A stretch of 64,000 bases of DNA, taken from assembly GCF_900453105.1 (NCBI RefSeq), contig NZ_UGPW01000001.1, forward strand, positions 1,116,001-1,180,000, written 5' to 3'. Origin of the DNA: Moraxella ovis. Lineage in GTDB: Bacteria; Pseudomonadota; Gammaproteobacteria; Pseudomonadales; Moraxellaceae. Shown here one piece after another: positions 57,116 to 64,000 of the stretch. The first letter of the stretch is position 1. Each line of letters begins with the position of its first letter. Position numbers and translations under genes: made by a program. The notes below the pieces were generated by a model, which saw only the letters and a program-made list of their open reading frames with translations, searched no databases and was not told where the DNA came from.

Positions 57116-57794
57116 TGGCAGTCTCTCTACTTAGTGTTAATCGGCTGTCCTATCATGCCGCTGATCGCACGCTGTTAGATGATGTGACTTTTGATTTAAA
57201 TTTTGGTCAAAAAGTTGCCCTAGTCGGTCGCTCTGGCTCTGGTAAATCGGTGTTGTTACAAGCCTTAGCCGATTTGTTACCTTTGGATAATGCCGTTACC
57301 GATAGGATTATGTTAAATAAAAATGGGAAACTAACATCCCTTAGTCAAATCCCCCCCCACCCGATTATCGCTCTGCCGTTGCCCTATTTCATCAAACGCC
57401 CAGTCTATCGGACGGCACGGTGCTTGACAATCTAACCGCCCCCTTTGATTTTAAATACCACCAAAACAAAACCTTTGATAAAAATTGGCATTTACAAAAA
57501 CTTGCCACACTTGGCAAAAATGACAATTTTATCGACCAATCAACCCATGAGCTGTCAGGGGGCGAACGCCAAATCGTGAGCTTTTTGCGAACGTTGCAAT
57601 TTAACCCAACGGTTGCCCTATTTGATGAGACCACGTCCGCCCTTGATGATGAAACGGCACATTTGCTCATTGGGTTCGTGCTAGATTGGCATGATGACAC
57701 CAAAGCCTTGATTTGGGTTACGCACACACCAAGCGAACAACAAGCGTTGGGGGCGGATTTGTGGCGTATGGATAATGGTGTGTTGGCGGTGTAA
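57115..57794 (+). pseudogene. fetA: FetA-like ABC transporter ATPase, frameshifted at a C8 run
   Basis: The first part (57115 to about 57350) has Walker A GRSGSGKS at residues 38-45. At eight consecutive C (57351-57358) the frame is lost. The correct phase resumes at PDYRSAVALFHQTPSLSDG. It then carries the signature LSGGERQIVSFL, Walker B TVALFDETTSALD and the H-loop region LIWVTHTPSEQQ, ending at 57794. Nine or six C would restore a single 220-codon ATPase. The start overlaps the thioesterase stop. With the next gene it would form an iron-linked FetAB-type exporter. Phase variation, decay or sequencing error are all possible. Confidence 0.85.
57351..57358 (+). repeat. C8 homopolymer tract at the fetA frameshift
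   Basis: Eight C in a row are followed by A and three more C. It is the exact point where the two fetA frames separate. A length change of one base in this tract would switch the gene on or off. Confidence 0.7.
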
Positions 57795-58457
57795 ATTATA
57801 ACAATCACACTTACCCTAACCGACATCGCCCTAGCCAGCACCCTACTGCTTATCACGATAGGCGTGTCGGCATACCTGCGACTTGGCTTAGTCGGTACGC
57901 TCATCATGGCAGGGGTGCGGACGGTCGTGCAGTTGTCCATGATTGGGCTGATTTTGGCGTGGGTGTTCGCTCGGGAGAGTGAGTGGCAGGTGCTTGCGAT
58001 TTTAACCATCATGACACTCATTTTAAAGGTGTCGCCTTGGTATCGCCCCCAGTACATCATACCGATTTTGGGGCTGATTTTGGGCAATTCTTTGACCGCC
58101 ATATCCTTGACCACCAACGAACTTGTGAACGCCATGCACGACAAGCAAGCCCTTATCAAATCTCGCCTATCGCTGTCGGCGACCCCCTTTGAAGCGGTGC
58201 ATGAGCTTGTCAAATCGGCGGTGCTAAATGGCCTAACCCCAACCATCAATTCCATGCTCGTGGTTGGACTGGTGAGCCTGCCAGGGATGATGACAGGGCA
58301 GATACTGGCAGGGGCTGACCCCACACAGGCGGTACACTATCAGATTGTTACCATGTTTTTTATCTGTGCGGGCAGTACGCTGTCGGCGGGGCTGGTGGTT
58401 CAGCGGTTTTTTGATGAACGTGGGCGGTTTGTGGTGAATGCAAAAACAGCTCCATGA
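57795..58457 (+). pseudogene. fetB: FetB-like permease with abnormal start and internal gap
   Basis: The frame follows fetA's TAA directly. It encodes TITLTLTDIALASTLLL, then GVRTVVQLSMIGLILAWVF and the UPF0014 signature LVVGLVSLPGMMTGQILAG, ending in RFFDERGRFVV. No ATG exists near the expected start: the first codon after the stop is ATT, and the first usable codon is GTG at 57864, inside the first helix. Compared with E. coli FetB about 38 residues (one helix and its loop) seem missing between MTLILKVSPW and RPQYIIPILG. With the adjacent fetA lesion this points to decay. A functional product from ATT is possible but less likely. Confidence 0.6.
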
Positions 58458-58483
58458 TAGAAGCTGTTTTAATTTAAGCAAGA

Positions 58484-59350
58484 TTACAAAAACTTCGTAA
58501 TCAGTCGCAATGGCAAATATTTCATGCCCAGCCCAATCGGTAGCCACGGCCACGCAGGGACATAGGCTTCATCGACTTTAGCTTCAATGGCTTTGACAAT
58601 CACGTCTGCCCCTTCGTCTTCTTCGACTTCAAAGGGCAGATATTTTGCCCCGATATTTAGGTCGGTACGCACATAACCAGGGTAAATGGTGGACACCGTA
58701 ATCGGCAGTTTTTCGCTAATGGTGTCGGCTCGTATCCCCTCGGCAAGAGCTGCCAAACCTGCCTTAGCGGCGGCGTAAGTGGTCAAATGACGTGGCAGAC
58801 CACGCACTGCAGACATGCTAGATATGACCACCAAATGACCGCTGTTTTGACGGCGGAAAATCTGCATGGCGGATTCACATTGAGCAAGGGCGGAGATAAA
58901 ATTCGTCTCGGCAGTCGCACGATTAATGGCAAACCGCCCATGCCCAATGACACGACTGTCGCCCACGCCTGCGTTTACGATGATTTTATCAAGTATGCCG
59001 CCATCATTTTCGATGTCTTTGACAAATTCTTCAAACACGTTAAAAATATCATCATAGGCTGTCACATCAAGTGTGCGCACATAGACCTTGATGCCAAATT
59101 CTTTTTCAAGCTCGACTTTTAAGGCTTCTAGTCGGTCAAGGCGTCTGGCACAAATCGCCAAATCATAACCCAAAAAGGCAAATTTACGAGCCATCATTGC
59201 CCCAAGCCCCGAGCTTGCCCCTGTAATCAGTACGGTTTTGCCTTGACCGATACCACGAATATCATTCAAATCTTTAATTTTATTAAACTTATTAGCAACC
59301 ACTCGCCCGAATTTATCGGCTTTGGCAAATACTTCTTCTAATTTTTTCAT
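58484..59350 (-). CDS. Short-chain dehydrogenase/reductase, unknown substrate
   Basis: The 288-aa SDR has the NAD(P) motif TGASSGLGAMMARKFA, an NAG motif VNAGVGDSRVIG, and the catalytic Ser and YxxxK in VISSMSAVRG and YAAAKAGLAALAEG. About 35 N-terminal residues precede the Rossmann motif. The C-terminus has a hydrophobic segment (VPAWPWLPIGLGMKYLPL) that may touch the membrane. Classical long-type SDRs acting on lipids have a similar tail, but the substrate is unknown. Convergent with fetB; SohB follows upstream on the same strand. Confidence 0.85.
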   Translation of the reverse strand: MKKLEEVFAKADKFGRVVANKFNKIKDLNDIRGIGQGKTVLITGASSGLGAMMARKFAFLGYDLAICARRLDRLEALKVELEKEFGIKVYVRTLDVTAYDDIFNVFEEFVKDIENDGGILDKIIVNAGVGDSRVIGHGRFAINRATAETNFISALAQCESAMQIFRRQNSGHLVVISSMSAVRGLPRHLTTYAAAKAGLAALAEGIRADTISEKLPITVSTIYPGYVRTDLNIGAKYLPFEVEEDEGADVIVKAIEAKVDEAYVPAWPWLPIGLGMKYLPLRLITKFL

Positions 59351-59376
59351 AATAAATCCAAAAAATAATGAAATAA

Positions 59377-59405
59377 AAATAGCGAATCAAATAAGCTCGC
59401 TATTT
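59377..59405 (-). terminator. Terminator-like hairpin between sohB and SDR
   Basis: AAATAGCGA and TCGCTATTT form a 9-bp stem with an 11-base loop, followed on the minus strand by T residues, about 60 bases after the sohB stop. Confidence 0.55.
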
Positions 59406-59467
59406 TAACGTATTTTTAATAAAATTCCCAATGGTTTAATGTGTACAATCAATCACATGCACAGCGC

Positions 59468-60433
59468 TTATGGACGGTTTAGCTTGCTGATTAGCTTGGC
59501 TGCTGATGCACCCGCACCATCTATCAAGGTATCAATTGATGAGCTCATTTGTTCGGTCAATCCCAGCTTTTCTGCCAATGTAGGCTTACTTCGTAATTGT
59601 AATGAATATACATTGTGGTTATCCATAAGATTAAGGACATAAGCATCAGAAGTACCCACTTCATCCACAAGGTTCAACGCAAGTGCATCTTCGCCGAACC
59701 AAAATTCACCTGTAGCGATCTTATCGACATCAAGGCTTGGGCGATGTTTTTTGACGAATGCTTTAAATAACTCGTGGATTCGGTCGATTTCCTCTTGATA
59801 TTTGGCGCGATCTTCGTCAGTGTTCTCGCCGAATACTGTCACGGTACGCTTATACTCGCCTGCTGTGAACATCTCATAGCCGATGTTGTGTTTTTTCATC
59901 AGTTCGTGAAAATTGGGTAGCTGGCTTACCACACCCACCGAGCCGATGATGCCAAAGTCAGAGACAATGATTTTATCTGCGACACAGGCCATCATGTAGC
60001 CACCGCTGGCTGCGATTTTATCCACGCATACTGTCAAGCCTAACCCTGCTGATTTGATGCGATCAAGCTGTGCTGCCGCCAGACCATAAGCATTGACCTG
60101 ACCGCCGCCACTTTCTAGGCGCAGAACCACTTCATCGCCTGCTTTGGCTGTTGTGATGATGGTGCTGATCTCTTCGCGCAGATGCGCAACCGCGCTTGCT
60201 TTGATGTCACCATCAAAATCTAGCACGTAGATGGTGTTGGCATCATCTGCAATATCAGATTGATCTGTGCCTTTTTTGCTTGATTTGGCCAATTTACACA
60301 GCTTAGAGAAGCATGACTGTTTGTCTTCTTTGGCTTCTTGGGTTGCCTCGAATTGCTTTTGGCGTTTTTGCTTGACTTTATTTAGGTGAATGATTTGTAA
60401 TTCAACGGGTTTTTTTGATGAATGAAATAGCAT
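59468..60433 (-). CDS. sohB: SohB-like S49 serine protease, no membrane anchor
   Basis: The 321-aa protein has the S49 peptidase core: RLESGGGQVNAYGLAAAQ, the catalytic-serine region KIAASGGYMMACVADKI and FGIIGSVGVVSQLPN. The lysine-containing GEYKRTVTVFGENTDE follows. E. coli SohB has an N-terminal membrane segment. Here the N-terminus is highly basic (HLNKVKQKRQKQFEATQE) with no hydrophobic helix, and an in-frame stop lies just upstream of the AGGAAAATTT-preceded ATG, so no longer form is possible. The enzyme may be cytoplasmic or peripherally bound. Substrates are unknown. Confidence 0.88.
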   Translation of the reverse strand: MLFHSSKKPVELQIIHLNKVKQKRQKQFEATQEAKEDKQSCFSKLCKLAKSSKKGTDQSDIADDANTIYVLDFDGDIKASAVAHLREEISTIITTAKAGDEVVLRLESGGGQVNAYGLAAAQLDRIKSAGLGLTVCVDKIAASGGYMMACVADKIIVSDFGIIGSVGVVSQLPNFHELMKKHNIGYEMFTAGEYKRTVTVFGENTDEDRAKYQEEIDRIHELFKAFVKKHRPSLDVDKIATGEFWFGEDALALNLVDEVGTSDAYVLNLMDNHNVYSLQLRSKPTLAEKLGLTEQMSSSIDTLIDGAGASAAKLISKLNRP

Positions 60434-60552
60434 AAATTTTCCTGCGATTTATAAAAAGTATAATGTGATGAAATGAGTTAAGTTTACATAGGGCTTAATG
60501 CGTCAATTTACAGCAACTTATACAAAAAATAACAAACTAAAGCCCGTGCGGT

Positions 60553-62406
60553 CTAATCATCGGACAGATTCTTTAGGCCGATGCCGCGCAGTCGTCCTCG
60601 ACCGTCAATATCACGAACGATCAGCGACCAAGAGTAATTTAAGCGCACCTCATCTCCTTTGACGGGTTCTGTCTTAAAGTGCGCCATCATGAACTCTTCG
60701 ACAGTTTTGTCGCGCGCTTCGCTTAATTTTTCCATCAGCTCATCATCAATGCCTGACAGCCCTACCGCATTAGGTGGTAAGGTGAATATGTCAAGTGCTG
60801 TCGCCATGGGTGCCATTTTGCCCAGACGATTCTGACTAAGTGCGCGCGTGGCGAGATTATAAAACGGCAGATCCATGATACGTGCATGCGGTGACAGCAG
60901 CCAATCCCCGTAGAATTCGCTGTTCTTTTGGTATTGTGTGGCGAAGTTGTTGAAGACTTTGGCGATGTTCGCAGCCCAGTCGCCTGACAGTGCATACCAC
61001 ACGATGTCACCGACTTTTAGAACGGTGTCTTCATCAACCTTAATCAAATGCTCTCCGCGCACCACTGCAAATACAGCAATCTCATGCGAATTAACCTTAC
61101 TTGAGATGTCTTGGGGGTGACGCCCGATGGCAAAAGCACCAACTTTAACCTCAAATTCATAGAGTGTGATGTTCGCCTGATCGCCCACCCAGATTTCATG
61201 TTCCGCCTTAGGCTCGGCATCTGTCGGCACCCACACCTTAAAGACGCGCGACATGAACGGAATGGTCGCGCCTTGTGCTAGTAGCGACAGGATAACGACG
61301 CCAAAGGTAATATTAAACGCCAAACTTGCGCCCTGTACGTTGCTCATCACAGGAATGATGGCAAGTGTAATAGGCACCGCACCGCGCAAGCCAACCCATG
61401 AGATAAATCCGATTTCTTTTAATCGAAACCCAAAAGGTAAAAGACTCGTAGCCACGGCAACAGGACGCGCAACAAACAACAAAAACAAGAAAATAATCAA
61501 TGAATAATGCCAAACTTTCAGCATCTCAGATGGTGTGACGAGTAGCCCCAATACAACAAACAGTATCGCCTGAGACAGCCAAGCGAAGCTATCCATCACG
61601 CGCAGTACATGCTCGGTGGCACGTACCTTGGTATTACCGATGATGATACCGGTCAGATACACCGCCAAAAATCCACTACCACCCAGCAGGTTTGTAGCAC
61701 CGAACACCGCAAGGCCAGCTGACAGAATCAAAATGGCATACATACCATCTGCTAGATACACCTTTGGCAGCAGGCGAGAGATTGCCCAGCCAGCCGCCAG
61801 ACCTACCATCAAACCCACGCCAATCTGCTGAATGAGCATGGCGATCACACTGCCAATGCTCTGACTCTGCGGATCTAGATTTAGCGCGATCATCACCGTT
61901 ACTAATAGAATCGCTAAGGGGTCGTTCGCGCCTGACTCTAGCTCTAGCGTCGCCTGTACACGGTCATTTAACTTGACCCCGCCATTACGCAGTAGACTAA
62001 ATACCGCTGCCGCATCGGTACTACCGACAATCGCCGCCATCAAAAGGCCTAATCGCCAATCAATGTCCAAAAGCCAAGTGGCAAAAAACCCAAGCGCAAG
62101 AACAGTCGCCAATACACCCCAAGTCGCCAAAGTGATGGCGGGTCTTAATCCCACACGAAATGAGTTCAATGATGTTCTAAGACCACCGTCAAGCAAGATG
62201 CAAGCAAGCGCTGCCTGCCCAATAAAGTTCGCCACTGCATATTCTTGGAACTGAATGCCAAGCACGCCCTCTTCGCCTGCAAGCATCCCCACGCCCAAGA
62301 AAAAAAGTAATAAAGGAACTCCCAGACGCGCCGAGAGCGTGCTGGTCATGATGCTAATAAAAAGCAGGGCTGACCCCACCAGATAAATAATATTTAACGC
62401 ATCCAT
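60553..62406 (-). CDS. nhaP2: Potassium/proton antiporter NhaP2 (CvrA) type
   Basis: The 617-aa protein has a CPA1 antiporter domain of about twelve to thirteen helices at residues 1-395 (SALLFISIMTSTLSARLGVP, then AAIVGSTDAAAVFSLL and ELESGANDPLAILLVTVMIA, with the conserved ND ion-binding pair). A cytoplasmic RCK-C domain follows at about 405-485 (VGAFAIGRHPQDISSKV, then LKVGDIVWYALSGDW). A CorC/HlyC-like C-terminal part reads FMMAHFKTEPVKGDEVRLNY. This is the NhaP2 order, giving K+ or Na+ export in exchange for protons. It is a single gene divergent from aspS. Confidence 0.93.
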   Translation of the reverse strand: MDALNIIYLVGSALLFISIMTSTLSARLGVPLLLFFLGVGMLAGEEGVLGIQFQEYAVANFIGQAALACILLDGGLRTSLNSFRVGLRPAITLATWGVLATVLALGFFATWLLDIDWRLGLLMAAIVGSTDAAAVFSLLRNGGVKLNDRVQATLELESGANDPLAILLVTVMIALNLDPQSQSIGSVIAMLIQQIGVGLMVGLAAGWAISRLLPKVYLADGMYAILILSAGLAVFGATNLLGGSGFLAVYLTGIIIGNTKVRATEHVLRVMDSFAWLSQAILFVVLGLLVTPSEMLKVWHYSLIIFLFLLFVARPVAVATSLLPFGFRLKEIGFISWVGLRGAVPITLAIIPVMSNVQGASLAFNITFGVVILSLLAQGATIPFMSRVFKVWVPTDAEPKAEHEIWVGDQANITLYEFEVKVGAFAIGRHPQDISSKVNSHEIAVFAVVRGEHLIKVDEDTVLKVGDIVWYALSGDWAANIAKVFNNFATQYQKNSEFYGDWLLSPHARIMDLPFYNLATRALSQNRLGKMAPMATALDIFTLPPNAVGLSGIDDELMEKLSEARDKTVEEFMMAHFKTEPVKGDEVRLNYSWSLIVRDIDGRGRLRGIGLKNLSDD

Positions 62407-62819
62407 TGGGCGTGATTTCCCCCTTGTTTTTGGCGATTGGATTGATGAATTTACTGTCTTTAAAATAAATTATTAAACAAAAATTAAAACTTCTTAAAAA
62501 CAGTCAATCGTAACACAATTTTTACCCAAAATTCCATAGAAAATTCATTCGTTTAGCGTATTTTTCAATATTTTGATTTTTATATCTTGGGCATTGTTTA
62601 GAATATACGGCGTTGGAAGATAATCATAAGCCATAATGAAACACTTGCACAGACGGCAATAAATCGGCATAATGTGGCGTTTTTATTTATTTTTATTGAA
62701 AATCTTGGTTTTTAACAAATTTAGATTAACATTTTGGCGTATTTTTGCTAAAATCCTTAAATCTATCTTTGTATTTTATTTTTAGATTTTTATCGTTTCG
62801 TTTTTAAGGCAATTACTCT
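62407..62819. promoter_or_regulatory. Divergent nhaP2 / aspS intergenic region
   Basis: About 410 bases, very A+T-rich toward aspS, between divergent genes. It must carry both promoters and ends with AAGG ten bases before the aspS ATG. No gene, T-box-like element or clear hairpin was seen. Confidence 0.4.
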
Positions 62820-64000
62820 ATGATGCGCAGTCATTATTGCGGTCTTGTGACCGAAGAACTCATTGATCAAACCATCACCATCGCAGGCTGGGTACATCGT
62901 CGTCGTGACCACGGTGGCGTGATTTTCCTAGACATGCGCGACCGTGAAGGCTTATTGCAAGTCGTGATCGATCCAGATACCCCAGAAGCATTTGCAACTG
63001 CTGATGCTGCGCGATCTGAATACCTACTAAAAATCACAGGCCGTGTTCGCCGTCGCTATGAAGGCACCGAAAATGACAGCATGACCAGCGGTCAAGTTGA
63101 GCTATTGGGTAAAGAGATTGAGCTGCTTGCTAAGGCAGACACCCCGCCTTTCCCGCTTAATGATGACAGCGTTAACGTTTCAGAAGAGTTGCGCTTAAAA
63201 TATCGCTTCTTGGACATTCGTCGCCCTGAGATGCTAGATCGCCTGCGTTTCCGTTCAAAAGTCACCAATCTGATTCGTAACTACCTAGATGAGCATGGTT
63301 TCTTGGATGTTGAGACACCTATTCTAACTCGTGCCACGCCAGAAGGTGCGCGTGACTATCTGGTACCTAGCCGTGTATCTAATGGCGAGTTCTATGCCCT
63401 GCCACAATCACCGCAGCTATTTAAGCAGCTGTTAATGGTGGGCGGTATTGATCGTTACTATCAAATCGCTAAGTGCTTCCGTGATGAAGACCTTCGCGCT
63501 GACCGCCAGCCAGAATTTACCCAAATCGACATCGAGACTTCATTCCTAGATGATAACGACATCATGGACTTGATGGAAGGCATGACCGTTAAGCTGTTTG
63601 ATGAATTGCTTGGTGTGAAATTTGACAAGTTTGAACGCATGCCTTATTCAGTGGCAATGCGTGACTACGCTTCTGACAAGCCAGACCTTCGTATTCCACT
63701 TAAACTGGTGGATGTGGCTGACATCATGCAGAATGTTGAATTTAAGGTGTTCTCAACCCCTGCTAAAGACCCCAAAGGTCGTGTTGTTGCATTACGTGTG
63801 CCTAATGGCACAGAAATCAGTCGTAAGCAGATTGATGAATACACCAAATTCGTTGGCATCTATGGCGCGAAAGGTTTGGCATACATTAAAGTAAACGACG
63901 TTAACAACATCAATAACGGCGTTGACAAAGAATCTGGCCTACAATCACCAATCATCAAGAACATGACCGATGAAGTACTTGTAGAGCTTATCAAGCGTGC
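62820..64000 (+). CDS. aspS: Aspartyl-tRNA synthetase, 3' end outside window
   Basis: The frame opens at ATG 62820 (a second ATG follows at 62823) and remains open to the window edge, 393 codons of an expected 590 or so. The product charges tRNA-Asp. The N-terminal OB-fold ([20 protein letters not shown]) binds the anticodon. Motif 1 and 2 of the class II core are seen in [19 protein letters not shown] and [18 protein letters not shown]. The bacterial GAD insert begins near residue 290 ([19 protein letters not shown]). The long acidic insert typical of bacterial AspRS is present. It lacks motif 3 only because the window ends. Confidence 0.96.
   Translation, partial: MMRSHYCGLVTEELIDQTITIAGWVHRRRDHGGVIFLDMRDREGLLQVVIDPDTPEAFATADAARSEYLLKITGRVRRRYEGTENDSMTSGQVELLGKEIELLAKADTPPFPLNDDSVNVSEELRLKYRFLDIRRPEMLDRLRFRSKVTNLIRNYLDEHGFLDVETPILTRATPEGARDYLVPSRVSNGEFYALPQSPQLFKQLLMVGGIDRYYQIAKCFRDEDLRADRQPEFTQIDIETSFLDDNDIMDLMEGMTVKLFDELLGVKFDKFERMPYSVAMRDYASDKPDLRIPLKLVDVADIMQNVEFKVFSTPAKDPKGRVVALRVPNGTEISRKQIDEYTKFVGIYGAKGLAYIKVNDVNNINNGVDKESGLQSPIIKNMTDEVLVELIKR

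Noticed and set aside
57392..58324. Long minus-strand open frame (310 codons) opposite fetA and fetB
   Set aside because: The translated sequence is Ser/Met/Lys-rich without domain character, and the plus strand encodes clear ABC-transporter motifs. It is an antisense shadow.

Overview
The window looks like a chromosomal segment of a gammaproteobacterium of the family Moraxellaceae, most likely Moraxella or a close relative. This is inferred from protein styles (AccBC, SecDF-YajC, a paired Bfr, YghU, a lipoprotein-rich envelope set) and moderate base composition. No rRNA, tRNA or CRISPR array was seen. The genus is an inference because no database search was possible.

Layout. (1) 1-7582: the right end of a prophage or phage-derived element, clearly richer in A+T than the rest. 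It holds the 3' part of a giant polyvalent virion-type protein (zincin motif, barnase/EndoU/RelE-like nuclease region), then an ImmA/IrrE-type metallopeptidase overlapping a two-helix membrane protein. (2) 7583-8093: a junction with a short perfect inverted repeat, a remnant reading frame and a 5'-truncated DUF2798 membrane gene. (3) 8104-18360: a Cys-rich lipoprotein, lysS, dnaX, a LysR regulator with a nested-hairpin leader, two large tandem lipoproteins and an overlapping Arg-rich 57-codon frame. (4) 18362-25499, minus strand: accBC, a LOG-family hydrolase with an EamA exporter, and yajC-secD-secF. (5) 25801-36979: a CNNM/CBS membrane protein, an exported NTF2-like protein, an MltD-like transglycosylase with six LysM repeats, Nif3, a DegS-like protease, an atypical Nramp protein, an OmpV/MipA-type outer membrane protein, YghU and a small exported protein. 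(6) 37021-45830: a pseudogene copy of that exported protein, aceEF, two complementary bacterioferritin subunits with bfd, and sdaA. (7) 45907-52774: a lipoprotein and an acetoacetate/3-hydroxybutyrate catabolic cluster (CoA-transferase A and B, 3-hydroxybutyrate dehydrogenase, GntP permease, thiolase, AtoE). (8) 52933-62406: an mqo remnant, a small lipoprotein, argJ, xthA, a YbgC-type thioesterase coupled to a decayed fetAB pair, an SDR, SohB and an NhaP2-type antiporter. (9) 62820-end: the 5' two-thirds of aspS.

How the genes fit together. The housekeeping modules are ordinary: fatty-acid initiation (AccBC), Sec export, pyruvate oxidation and ketone-body use feeding acetyl-CoA, and iron storage and release. 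The most distinctive feature of the chromosomal part is gene decay. The thiolase is frameshifted at an A8 run and fetA at a C8 run. fetB has no normal start codon and appears to lack an internal segment. mqo has lost its middle, and one of two tandem exported-protein genes is dead. The two homopolymer frameshifts could be phase variation, true decay or sequencing error. I did not find a convincing new defence or mobile system. The best candidates for something undescribed are the ImmA-membrane protein pair beside the giant phage protein, the nested-hairpin leader before the LysR gene, and the Arg-rich small frame.
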